DNA from: a bacterium BMS3Bbin10
GTDB lineage: Bacteria > Pseudomonadota > Alphaproteobacteria > Rhizobiales > Methyloligellaceae
Assembly (NCBI GenBank): GCA_002897995.1
Contig: BDTT01000113.1
Location: 33,932 to 97,931, forward strand
Length of the DNA: 64,000 nucleotides
Direction: 5' to 3'
The notes under the pieces are model-generated. The model saw only the letters and a list, made by a program, of their open reading frames with translations. It was not told the DNA's origin and did no database searches. Numbering within the stretch: position 1 is the stretch's first letter; each line of letters starts with the position of its first letter. The translations under genes were made by a program, and so were the position numbers. Of the stretch, positions 9,077 to 16,987 are shown one piece after another.

Positions 9077-9844
9077 ATGAGTGATGCGAAAAAAGCAGCC
9101 GGATGGACACCCGAACAGCCGATGGTCTCCATCAAGGACCTGCACAAGTCGTTCGGCGACCTGGAGGTGCTGAAGGGCATCTCGCTGGACGTCATGAAGG
9201 GCGAATGCATTTGCATCATCGGCCCGTCGGGGTCGGGAAAGTCGACGCTGATCCGCTGTGTGAACGCCCTCAACGACATCCAGAAGGGGTCCATTCTGGT
9301 CGAGGGCCAGGAGGTCAACGACCCCGACCTCGACAAGCTGGAATTGCGCAAGAAAGTCGGGATGGTGTTCCAGCAATATAATCTGTTTCCCCACAAGACG
9401 GCGATCGAAAACATCATGATGGCGCCGATCACGGTGCTCAAACAAGACAAGGAAGACGTCGCAAAGCACGCAAAAAGCCTCATCAGGAAGGTGCGCCTGG
9501 AGGGCAAGGAAGACAGCTACCCGGGCGAGCTTTCAGGGGGCCAGCAACAGCGCGTCGCCATCGCACGCGCACTCGCCATGACCCCCGATGTGATGCTGTT
9601 CGACGAGGTGACGGCGGCGCTCGATCCCGAAACCGTCAAGGAGGTGCTGGTCACCATCCAGGAGCTGGCCGAGGAGGGCATGACCTGCATTCTCGTGACC
9701 CACGAGATGGGCTTCGCCAAGGAGGTCGCGGACCATATCTATTTTACCGACCGCGGCGTGATCGTGGAGCATGGACCGCCCAAAACCTTCTTCAAGAAGG
9801 CCAAGGACCCCAGGACAAAGGAATTTCTGAGCCAGATCCTGTAG
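9077..9844 (+). CDS. Amino-acid ABC transporter ATP-binding protein
   Basis: This 255-residue GlnQ/HisP-type ATPase has Walker [11 protein letters not shown] near residue 52, the signature [15 protein letters not shown] near residue 152, Walker [14 protein letters not shown] and the H-loop VTHEMG. A Shine-Dalgarno (AAGGGGAG) precedes the ATG. It powers the transporter encoded just upstream. The PLP enzyme gene starts 10 nt later, so transporter and enzymes share an operon. Confidence 0.94.
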   Translation: MSDAKKAAGWTPEQPMVSIKDLHKSFGDLEVLKGISLDVMKGECICIIGPSGSGKSTLIRCVNALNDIQKGSILVEGQEVNDPDLDKLELRKKVGMVFQQYNLFPHKTAIENIMMAPITVLKQDKEDVAKHAKSLIRKVRLEGKEDSYPGELSGGQQQRVAIARALAMTPDVMLFDEVTAALDPETVKEVLVTIQELAEEGMTCILVTHEMGFAKEVADHIYFTDRGVIVEHGPPKTFFKKAKDPRTKEFLSQIL

Positions 9845-9853
9845 AGTGCCCGC

Positions 9854-11092
9854 ATGGGCGATCCGTCACCGAATGCGAGTTTTGTTTCCCATCTGGAATG
9901 CAGCCGCACGGGCGCGCGCTACAGCCATGACCGCTTCCGCTTCGTATCGGATGCGGGCGCGCCCCTGCTCGTGCGCTATGATCTGGAAGCCCTGAAGGGC
10001 GCAATCACCAAAGAGAAACTGGCCGGGCGGGCGCCCGACATGTGGCGCTATCTGGAATGGCTCCCCCTCGCCAGCCGCGACGACATTGTCAGCCTCGGCG
10101 AGCAGATCACGCCGCTCCTCCCCCTGCCCCGCCTGGGCGCGGAACTCGGGGCCGGTGAAATCCTCGTGAAAGACGAAGGCCGCCTGCCGACGGGAAGTTT
10201 CAAATCGCGCGGCATCGCGGTTGCCGTGTCGATGGCCAAGGCCTTCGGCGTGAAACATATCGCCATGCCGACGGCCGGAAACGCCGGCGCGGCGCTCGCC
10301 GCCTATTGCGCGCGGGCCGGGATTGAAAGCACCGTATTCTGCCCCGACGACGCGCCTGAAATCACCATCCGCGAAATCGCCTATCACGGAGCGCGGACCT
10401 ATCGCGTCAACGGGCTGATCAATCATTGCGGCGAGATCGTCGCCGCCGGGACTGAGGAAATGGGCTGGCTCGACCTTTCGACCCTGAAGGAGCCCTACCG
10501 CATCGAGGGCAAGAAGACGATGGGGCTGGAGCTCGCCGAACAGTTGGGCTGGGCGCTTCCCGATGTCATCTTCTACCCCACCGGAGGCGGGACCGGGCTC
10601 ATCGGCATGTGGAAGGCGTTCGAGGAACTGGGGGCCATGGGATGGATTGGCGCAAAACGCCCGCGCATGGTCGCGGTGCAGTCGACCCGCTGCGGTCCTC
10701 TCGTCAAAGCCTTCGATGCGGGCCATGATGAAGTCATGGAACCCTGGGAGCCGGCCGATACGCTGATCCACGGCGTGCGCGTGCCAAAGCCGTTCGGCGA
10801 CCGGCTGTGCCTGAAAGTCATGCGAGACAGCGGGGGCTTCGGGTCGATGGTGGATGATGAGGAAGTGATCGCGGCGCGGGCCGAAATCGCGCGCGCCGAA
10901 GGCGTGCATCTGTCTATTGAAGGCGCGGCCTGTTTCGTCGCCTTCCGGCAGGAACTCAAGAGCGGCAGGGTATCGAAGAGCGAGCGCGCCGTGCTGTTCA
11001 ACTGCGCCAGCGGCCTCAAGGCCGAACTTCCCCCCGCCGGGACCCGCATCGACCGGCATAAACCACTCGATTTTACAAAATCAGGACCTTAA
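9854..11092 (+). CDS. Threonine-synthase-like PLP-dependent lyase
   Basis: This 412-residue fold-type II PLP enzyme has the Schiff-base lysine motif GSFKSRG near residue 117, an asparagine loop TAGNAGAALAAYCARAG, and the phosphate-binding glycines YPTGGGTGLIGMWKAFEE. The N-terminal CSRTG segment resembles the degenerate zinc-like start of threonine synthases. By family it could make threonine, or act as a beta/gamma-lyase on an amino acid. Its place between an amino-acid transporter and a ureohydrolase suggests catabolism rather than housekeeping threonine synthesis. Confidence 0.85.
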   Translation: MGDPSPNASFVSHLECSRTGARYSHDRFRFVSDAGAPLLVRYDLEALKGAITKEKLAGRAPDMWRYLEWLPLASRDDIVSLGEQITPLLPLPRLGAELGAGEILVKDEGRLPTGSFKSRGIAVAVSMAKAFGVKHIAMPTAGNAGAALAAYCARAGIESTVFCPDDAPEITIREIAYHGARTYRVNGLINHCGEIVAAGTEEMGWLDLSTLKEPYRIEGKKTMGLELAEQLGWALPDVIFYPTGGGTGLIGMWKAFEELGAMGWIGAKRPRMVAVQSTRCGPLVKAFDAGHDEVMEPWEPADTLIHGVRVPKPFGDRLCLKVMRDSGGFGSMVDDEEVIAARAEIARAEGVHLSIEGAACFVAFRQELKSGRVSKSERAVLFNCASGLKAELPPAGTRIDRHKPLDFTKSGP

Positions 11093-11097
11093 CGACC

Positions 11098-12024
11098 ATG
11101 TTCACATCCCTATCCCCGACATTTCTCGGACAGCCCCAACTCTCCATCGAGGATGTTCAGCCCGGCGATCTGGTCATTCTGGGCGTGTGCGAAGCAACGC
11201 CTTATACCCCGGGCCAGACGTCCCATGCGGCGGGCGGCCCCTCCGCGGTGCGGCAGGCGCTCGCCAAATATGCGGGCTGGACCGGCCATTATGATTTCGA
11301 TTTCGGCGCACCGGTGATCGGCGGCGGCGGCCGCCGGATTGTCGATATCGGAAATCTGGACGGCGACCCCGGCGCGCCGGAGGAAAACCGGACCCGCATC
11401 ACCGCCGCCGTGGCGCAAATCCTCGGTGCCGGGGCGACCCCTCTGGTGATCGGCGGAGACGATTCCGTGCCCATTCCCCTGCTGGCGGCCTATGAGGCGC
11501 AGGACCCCTTCCACCTTGTCCAGATCGACGCCCATCTCGACTGGCGCCATGAACGCAAGGGCGTCACGATGGGCTGGAGCAGCCCCATGCGCCGCGCCTC
11601 GCAAATGGCGTGGGTCGAAGGCATTGTGCAGGCCGGGCTGCGCGGACCGGGAAGCGCGCGGCCCGAAGACGTGCGCGACGCGCAGCGCTACGGCGCTTCC
11701 ATATTCACCGCCAGGGACATTCACACCCATGGCGTGGGCCCCGTGGCCGAAGCCGTTCCTCAAGGGAGCCGCTGCTTTATCACCATCGATTGCGACGGGC
11801 TCGACCCCGGCGTCATACCCGCCGTGCTGTCCCCGGTCCCCGGCGGGCTGACCTACTGGCAGGTCGTCGAGCTCATTGAAACCTTGAGCGAGCGGGCCGA
11901 AATCATTGGCTTCGACCTGGTCGAGCTGGTGCCTGAGCGCGACCTCAACGGCGTGGGCGCCCTCACCGCGGGGCGCATTATCTGCAATCTGTGCGCGGCC
12001 CTTTCCAGGGCGCGGTCCCGCTGA
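11098..12024 (+). CDS. Agmatinase/arginase-family ureohydrolase
   Basis: The product is 308 residues long. The binuclear Mn2+ motifs of the ureohydrolase family are visible: GGDDSVPIPLL (GGDH-like, with Asp in place of His), QIDAHLDWRHER (DAHxD) and ITIDCDGLDPGVIPAV (DxDxxDP). These enzymes hydrolyse a guanidino group to urea plus an amine. The GGDD variant and the context leave agmatine uncertain; guanidino-acids are equally possible. The gene starts 5 nt after the PLP enzyme. With SoxBDA nearby, the locus may handle a guanidino or N-methyl amino compound. Confidence 0.87.
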   Translation: MFTSLSPTFLGQPQLSIEDVQPGDLVILGVCEATPYTPGQTSHAAGGPSAVRQALAKYAGWTGHYDFDFGAPVIGGGGRRIVDIGNLDGDPGAPEENRTRITAAVAQILGAGATPLVIGGDDSVPIPLLAAYEAQDPFHLVQIDAHLDWRHERKGVTMGWSSPMRRASQMAWVEGIVQAGLRGPGSARPEDVRDAQRYGASIFTARDIHTHGVGPVAEAVPQGSRCFITIDCDGLDPGVIPAVLSPVPGGLTYWQVVELIETLSERAEIIGFDLVELVPERDLNGVGALTAGRIICNLCAALSRARSR

Positions 12025-12030
12025 GTTTTC

Positions 12031-12522
12031 CTAGATCCGCCAGATCCAGCGCGGTGTGCGGGCCGCGTAGGCGTCCCAGGCAGCGCCGAATTTCGCCGCC
12101 AGATGAACTTCCTCGCGGCGGATGGCGAGGATGTGAGTCAGAACCGCGCCGGCCAGCGCGCAGGGCAGGAACCATGGCGCGGCAAACGCCGGGGCGGCCC
12201 CCGCGAGCAGGAGTGTATTGCCGAGATAGATCGGGTTGCGGGAGAAGGAGAAGGGGCCGGACGTGATGAGTTTTTCGGCCGCGCGATGGGGCAGGAAATT
12301 TGTGCGATGGCGCGACATCGTCGCGATCGACCAGATGTCGAGGCCGGCGCCCGCCGCCATGAGCGCCCAGCCCAGAGCGGGCAAGGCCCCGAACCCCGCC
12401 GGGGGCCAGGGAATGACACCGGGCGCAAGCCGCTCCAGGATCAATGCCGCGGCGGCCATGCCCACCAGAATAATCGGCGGCCAGGGGATGCGGTTGGGGC
12501 TCGATATCAGATCAAGGTTCAT
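12031..12522 (-). CDS. Isoprenylcysteine carboxyl methyltransferase-family membrane protein
   Basis: A 163-residue integral membrane protein with four hydrophobic stretches. The C-terminal half carries the PEMT/ICMT-like SAM-binding pattern GPFSFSRNPIYLGNTLLLAGAA (RNPxYxG) and an acidic end with EEVHLAAKFG followed by YAARTPRW. Bacterial members methylate lipids or unknown small substrates. It converges on the ureohydrolase gene with 6 nt between stops and has no evident operon partner. Confidence 0.8.
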   Translation of the reverse strand: MNLDLISSPNRIPWPPIILVGMAAAALILERLAPGVIPWPPAGFGALPALGWALMAAGAGLDIWSIATMSRHRTNFLPHRAAEKLITSGPFSFSRNPIYLGNTLLLAGAAPAFAAPWFLPCALAGAVLTHILAIRREEVHLAAKFGAAWDAYAARTPRWIWRI

Positions 12523-12541
12523 GGCGCCGCCGGAATGAAGG

Positions 12542-12560
12542 AGCCCCCGGCCAGGGGGCT
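12542..12560 (-). other. GC-rich hairpin in the leader of the ICMT-like gene
   Basis: AGCCCCC, a 5-nt loop and GGGGGCT lie 20 nt upstream of the ICMT-like start codon on its transcript side. It may be a leader hairpin or chance in GC-rich DNA; no U-tract follows. Confidence 0.3.
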
Positions 12561-12756
12561 GGGCCTTGGGCCTGTGGGGTCACAGATAGCATGCCTGAAA
12601 CATGTTTGTCTTCCTGCGGTCCGTTGACCTCCGTCAATGCAATGGACGCGAAAACCTGAAACTCCTGTCCGGAGGAACAGTGCCGATCCGATGGAGGTCA
12701 CGGTTTCGGCGAACCGGCCGGGCCGGAACCGAAACGCGAACCGAACGGAAGAAGCC

Positions 12757-13398
12757 ATGAAGCCACATGATGCCGCCAGCGATGCGAATGCGCCCGAATC
12801 CGGCGATCGTTCGCCGGGCCTGGTCGAGTTGATTATGTCCAGACGCTCTGTATCTCCCAAGTGGCTGGACCAGCCCGGACCAACGCCGGGCGATATCATG
12901 CGGATAATCGGCGCGGCCATAACGGCGCCGGATCATGACGCCCTGTGCCCCTGGCGGTTCCTGGCGATAAGCGGTCCGGCCCGCGAAAAGCTCGCTGACG
13001 TTTTTGCCCAGGCCAAACGCCTTCGCTCCCCTGACGCGGAGGAGGCCGATATCGGGCGTGAAAGGGAGCGCGGGCGCCAGGCTCCCCTGACGCTGGCGGT
13101 CATAGCGCGTCCCGTGAGGGACAACCCGAAAGTGCCCGTGCGCGAGCAATATGTATCGGTCGGCGCGGCTATTCAGAACATCCTGCTTGTGTGCCACGCG
13201 CTTGGCTTTGGGGCCAAGACGCTGAGCGGAGCGAAAGTGCACGATACCTGCATTCGCGATGCCCTTGGCGTCGGACCCGAAGAGGAGCTTATCGCCTTCA
13301 TCTGCGTCGGCACGCCGCAGGCGCCGCCCAAGGAGCGGCCACGGCCGCATATCAAAAACCATTTCGCCGAGTGGACCGGAGCGGCCTCAAAGAGTTAA
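12757..13398 (+). CDS. Nitroreductase-family protein
   Basis: The product is 213 residues of the FMN-binding nitroreductase fold (YdjA-like). SRRSVSPKWLDQPGPTPGDI holds the family's RRS/T phosphate-binding start, followed by APDHDALCPWRFLAI and a conserved GAAIQNILLVCHALGFGAKTLSG helix. The start at 12757 is preferred over 12637 because the upstream residues are Arg/Asn-rich and non-conserved in style. Likely an NAD(P)H-dependent flavin reductase of unknown substrate. Its TAA stop is immediately the first bases of a dispersed repeat (13396 onward). Confidence 0.8.
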   Translation: MKPHDAASDANAPESGDRSPGLVELIMSRRSVSPKWLDQPGPTPGDIMRIIGAAITAPDHDALCPWRFLAISGPAREKLADVFAQAKRLRSPDAEEADIGRERERGRQAPLTLAVIARPVRDNPKVPVREQYVSVGAAIQNILLVCHALGFGAKTLSGAKVHDTCIRDALGVGPEEELIAFICVGTPQAPPKERPRPHIKNHFAEWTGAASKS

Positions 13399-13564
13399 TA
13401 CCAAGGGTCATTGATACCGGCTCATAGCCGATGCTTCGAGACGCGCCCTTACGGGCGCTCCTCAGCATGAGGTATGTATCTGTTTTTCTGTCACAAACCT
13501 CATCCTGAGGAGGCGCGTCAGCGCCGTCTCGAAGGATGCGCGGATCGGTCAATGCTAACGACCC
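13396..13564. repeat. Composite palindromic repeat family 1, copy 1
   Basis: About 168 bp, running from TAATACCAAGGGTCATTGAT to TCAATGCTAACGACCCC. It holds two imperfect palindromes: ATGCTTCGAGACGCGCCCTTACGGGCG...CTCAGCATGAGG, and CCTCATCCTGAGGAGG...CTCGAAGGATG. A near-identical copy in inverted orientation lies at 41986-42229. The element begins at the stop codon of the nitroreductase gene. It resembles the REP/palindromic repeats scattered in alphaproteobacterial genomes. Confidence 0.9.
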
Positions 13565-13622
13565 CTCGTATTAACGCGGCACCGCTTCCCAAAAAAATCG
13601 GCCAACGCGTCCTGTTCTCTTT

Positions 13623-13832
13623 TCAGGAACGGCCGCCGCGCCGGATGGAGCCGATCAGGTAGAGCAGCAGCCCGGTCCCGAGGAGTACGGCGTGGAAAGG
13701 GACGACCTCGAAACCGTCGCGCCACGACAACATGATGTTCAGCCACCCCAGAATGACCAGGATGACGCCGAATATCCGGAAAATGGCGCCGCGGCTGTTG
13801 CCGCCGGGCAGGTCCGCAGCCTCGTCCCTCAT
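13623..13832 (-). CDS. Small two-helix membrane protein at the end of the respiratory operon
   Basis: This 69-residue protein has two hydrophobic segments (AIFRIFGVILVILGWLNIML and VPFHAVLLGTGLLLYLIG). Its ATG overlaps the stop of the di-heme cytochrome/heme-b protein gene by 4 nt (ATGA), so it is very likely translated as the last gene of the 22-kb operon. No family is recognised. A single-copy accessory subunit of the second bd-like module is a reasonable guess. Confidence 0.7.
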   Translation of the reverse strand: MRDEAADLPGGNSRGAIFRIFGVILVILGWLNIMLSWRDGFEVVPFHAVLLGTGLLLYLIGSIRRGGRS

Positions 13833-15376
13833 GACGCCTCATCCTCGCTCCGGGCCGCCGCGCTGCGGCCCCACCAGATCAGGATACCGCCGATAAGCAG
13901 CGTGACGATGATGGCCAGTATCATCGGCCTGGCGCCTTGCGAGGGTTTCAGCAGGAGCCAGTACCAGGTTGTCATGGCGTGGCGCAGGCCGGCCTCGGAG
14001 TTGGAACCGTCCCAGGTGAAAAATGCGATGGGGATGAAAAGGCCTTCCTCGAATTGCAGGTCCTTGTCCACTGCCCCCGTCGTCAGCGGCCGGGTCATGA
14101 CGACCCGCCAGGTTCCGGCCTTGTAACTGCCCGTGGCGGTGAGCCCGGCGGAGGTCTCGCGTATTTGCTGCGCGCCGATTCCACTGGCGTCGATGAGCGC
14201 CACGCTCTGGGGCTTTTGCGTCGTGCCGCTGGACCAGCGCCAGAGATTGACCGGCTTGACCGCGCTGCCCATGAGAAAATAGGGCTTTTCCATGCCATAG
14301 GGGATTTTTCTCGGGAACTGAACGGCTATGGCGTCTTCGGCAAGTTCCTCGTCGGAAACTTTCTGGGCGTTGGCGTCGCCGGGGATACTTTTCGTGCGGT
14401 CATCCCATTCCAGATGAAGGCTCACATTCTTTTCGTTATAGAGGGCGCGCACGCTGACAGTGTCGTTGGCGGTCTTGAAAAAGCGCGGCCCGACGACAAT
14501 CTGGGGGACCATGAAGAAGGTCGACGGCGGCGCATTGTCCCAGGCCGGATCGTCCGGCGAAGCGGGAAGCTCGCCCTCGATGCGGGCGGCCTGGATAACC
14601 GTGTTTTCGGGCCGCACCACCCTCTCGGTCTTCGCCAGGGACGCCACATAGTTGGCGACGTTCCAGCGCTCCTCGATGCTCAGCTTCTTCTTGCTCTTGG
14701 GGTCGGCGAATGACGGCATCTGGGTCGTCGGAATGCCCGCCGATATGCGGGTGAAGATGTCCTTGGGATCGTTGCTGGCGCGGAAAGTCCAGGGCTTGGT
14801 CAGATTTCGGGGCCAGGTCCGCTCGCCATTGTCATCCTTCAGCTTTTTGATGGCGTCGCCCTTGCCCTCGACGCCGTGGCATTCCGTGCACCGGTCGCCG
14901 GCGAGAAAGAGCTTCTTGCCCGCGGCGATGCTTTCGGGTGAGGATTTCACTTGGGCGCCGTAATCCACCTGTCCTTCGGGCTCCCCCTCCAGTTCGGCGA
15001 AGGTCTTGATATAGGCGATGACATCCCACATGTCCTGATCCGACAGCATGTCGCTCCAGCCGGGCATGGCCGTGCCGGGCATGCCGTCGCGGACCATGCG
15101 GAACAGGTCTTCATCATTGGGGAGATCGGCGTCGAAGGCCGATGAGATGATCTTGTAAAGTCCAAGCGTGAAGTCGCGGGGCGAGGGGTTCAGGCGTTCA
15201 GCAGCCGGGCCAAGACCGTCCCCCTCCTTGCCGTGGCATTGCAGGCAGCGCATGGCGTAAATCGCCTCGCCCTTCTCCACGTCACCCGGCTTGGCCAGCG
15301 CCGGACCATGGGGGAGCGCCAGCAGCAAGGCGGCGGCCAGCAAAAAAAGTGTTTTCACCAAACCACTTCCCATCAT
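13829..15376 (-). CDS. Di-heme cytochrome c fused to NxrC/EbdC-like heme-b domain (module 2)
   Basis: The product has 515 residues. A signal peptide (LFLLAAALLLALPHGPALA) is followed by two class I cytochrome c domains with CxxCH (RCLQCHG near 44, RCTECHG near 162) and candidate Met ligands (GTAMPGWSDML, TTQMPSFAD). From about residue 265 comes an ethylbenzene-dehydrogenase-gamma/NxrC-like beta-sandwich (SVSLHLEWDD-like pattern, FIPIAFFTWDGSNSEAG), ending in one membrane helix and a short cytosolic tail. Such gamma domains hold a heme b that relays electrons from DMSO-reductase-family enzymes. It is the paralogue of 20514-22172. The start ATG overlaps the previous stop. Confidence 0.88.
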   Translation of the reverse strand: MMGSGLVKTLFLLAAALLLALPHGPALAKPGDVEKGEAIYAMRCLQCHGKEGDGLGPAAERLNPSPRDFTLGLYKIISSAFDADLPNDEDLFRMVRDGMPGTAMPGWSDMLSDQDMWDVIAYIKTFAELEGEPEGQVDYGAQVKSSPESIAAGKKLFLAGDRCTECHGVEGKGDAIKKLKDDNGERTWPRNLTKPWTFRASNDPKDIFTRISAGIPTTQMPSFADPKSKKKLSIEERWNVANYVASLAKTERVVRPENTVIQAARIEGELPASPDDPAWDNAPPSTFFMVPQIVVGPRFFKTANDTVSVRALYNEKNVSLHLEWDDRTKSIPGDANAQKVSDEELAEDAIAVQFPRKIPYGMEKPYFLMGSAVKPVNLWRWSSGTTQKPQSVALIDASGIGAQQIRETSAGLTATGSYKAGTWRVVMTRPLTTGAVDKDLQFEEGLFIPIAFFTWDGSNSEAGLRHAMTTWYWLLLKPSQGARPMILAIIVTLLIGGILIWWGRSAAARSEDEAS

Positions 15377-16140
15377 TCACTCTCCCAGGATCGCGGGTGA
15401 TGGCCCGTATAGTCATAGAGATAAAGGATCACCTTCCAGATTTCGTCTTCCTTGAGAAAATCCTGCCAGACCGGCATCGACGAAATCCAGGGCGCCGCTT
15501 CCTTCGGCAGCCCCGGGCCGCCCGTGGCTATGCGCCAGAACAGATAGGATTCCTGAAGCTGTGCGATGGTGCCCACATCCTGGAAGTTGAGCGGCGTCGG
15601 GTTGAGCCCGGCAGCGTAGGGCCCCTTGCCGTCGAGTTTGTCGCCGTGGCAATACTGGCAGTTCTGAATGTAGACGATGGCGCCCTCCTCCACCAGTTCG
15701 CGGAACTTCTCCGGGTCTTCCTTTTCGAACTTCCGGTAAGGGTTCTCCAGCTTCAGGAGATTGACCCGCTTGCCGAATATCTTCGCCGTGGTCGGGGGCG
15801 CGGGATGGATGGTTCGAAGCTCCAACGGCGCCTCGAAACTGGGCTGCATCTGCATATAGGCGCCCGCACCCGCCACCAGCGGCACGACGGCGAAGACGAT
15901 GTTGCGCCAGATGCGCTTTGACGGGTCCTCGACCAGGGCCTTGATGGGGGCCACCAGTTCGCGCGTCTGATCCTCGTCATAGGTAAACACCATGAACACG
16001 CCGGCGACGACGAAGAACATGTACATGGCGAGCAGGCTGGAGGGAATCACCGCATCGAGGAGAATGTCGAAGACGATGATAAATCCGTAATAGACCCCGG
16101 CAAGGACCAGCACGGCCTGCAGCAATCTGGGTATTTTCAT
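15373..16140 (-). CDS. Membrane-anchored mono-heme cytochrome c (module 2)
   Basis: This 255-residue protein starts with three hydrophobic segments (VLAGVYYGFIIVFDILL, LLAMYMFFVVAGVFMVFTY, IVFAVVPLVAGAGAYM), followed by a periplasmic cytochrome c domain with one CxxCH (NCQYCHGDKLDGKGP near 160) and a Met-rich end (ISSMPVWQDFL). It has the same architecture as the 321-residue protein at 22172-23137. It should pass electrons to or from the CydA-like subunit of module 2. It overlaps the downstream gene by 4 nt. Confidence 0.85.
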   Translation of the reverse strand: MKIPRLLQAVLVLAGVYYGFIIVFDILLDAVIPSSLLAMYMFFVVAGVFMVFTYDEDQTRELVAPIKALVEDPSKRIWRNIVFAVVPLVAGAGAYMQMQPSFEAPLELRTIHPAPPTTAKIFGKRVNLLKLENPYRKFEKEDPEKFRELVEEGAIVYIQNCQYCHGDKLDGKGPYAAGLNPTPLNFQDVGTIAQLQESYLFWRIATGGPGLPKEAAPWISSMPVWQDFLKEDEIWKVILYLYDYTGHHPRSWESE

Positions 16141-16153
16141 TGCCCTCGCCTCC

Positions 16154-16981
16154 TCACTTCAGTCCAGCCAGGAAACTCACCAGGACTTCCAGTTCCGAAA
16201 CATACAACTGCTCGCCCATGCCCTCCGGCATCTGGTCCGGCTCGAAGCCCTCGGCAATATCGGCGTTGGGATCGAGGATTGAACGGCGCAGATAATCCCG
16301 GTTGCGGAGGGCGCCGATCTTGGAGAGGTCCGGCCCGATCTCGCCGCCCACGCCATTGATCATGTGGCACGCGTCGCAGGTGAACATGGCGATCAGTTTC
16401 TCGGGATCGCTGATTGCTTCGCGCGGCTCGGCCTCTGCCACGTCGGCTTCTTCACCGCCTTCTTTTTTCTTCCCCAGATCCTTGGGAATCTCGACGGTGA
16501 CCTCGGCGCCGCTGCTGTCCTGGAGATAGGCGACGACGGCGGTAATTTCGGCTTCATCAAGGCGAATGCTGCCGCCGGACACATCCGGCATGGGGCTTTC
16601 GGCGTCGTTGGTGCCCTTCTTGCCAAACCCGGCGACGACAAAGGCCGAAGGCTTGACCAGGGACTCAATCAGATATTCCTCGATGTTCGTCGCTTCACCC
16701 TTGTAGCGGGGGTCCTTGAGCCGCTGCTGCGCAACTTCGCCGATCGTATCCAGCAGGGGCGCGCGGCCAAGATTATTGTGGCAGAGCGTGCAGGTGCCCT
16801 TGCCGCTGAAAAGCTTCTCGCCCACGGCGATGAACTGATCCATGGTCATCGAGCCGAGGTCGAGCTTTTCCTCCTTGGGCGGCGGCGCCGGCTCGATCTG
16901 CGGTATGCCGAAGTTGGAATACCCGGCGAAGAAGCCAATGGTCAGCAGCGAAAAAACTATTACGGAGAGGAACTGCCGCAT
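16154..16981 (-). CDS. N-anchored di-heme cytochrome c (module 2)
   Basis: This 275-residue protein has one N-terminal membrane anchor (LSVIVFSLLTIGFFAGY) and two cytochrome c domains: TCTLCHNNLGRAP near residue 63 and TCDACHMINGVGGEIGPDLS near residue 205. An acidic, Lys/Glu-rich linker (KKKEGGEEADVAEAEPRE) separates them. The second domain has the CxxCH...GPDLS...LVSFLAGLK layout of c-type subunits in oxidases. The gene is paralogous to 23193-24182 and sits 6 nt downstream of the CydA-like gene, so it is probably its direct electron donor. Confidence 0.86.
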   Translation of the reverse strand: MRQFLSVIVFSLLTIGFFAGYSNFGIPQIEPAPPPKEEKLDLGSMTMDQFIAVGEKLFSGKGTCTLCHNNLGRAPLLDTIGEVAQQRLKDPRYKGEATNIEEYLIESLVKPSAFVVAGFGKKGTNDAESPMPDVSGGSIRLDEAEITAVVAYLQDSSGAEVTVEIPKDLGKKKEGGEEADVAEAEPREAISDPEKLIAMFTCDACHMINGVGGEIGPDLSKIGALRNRDYLRRSILDPNADIAEGFEPDQMPEGMGEQLYVSELEVLVSFLAGLK

Positions 16982-16987
16982 CGCCGC

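Noticed and set aside
9866-11059. 397-residue minus-strand ORF
   Set aside because: Antisense to the PLP enzyme gene, which carries clear catalytic motifs.
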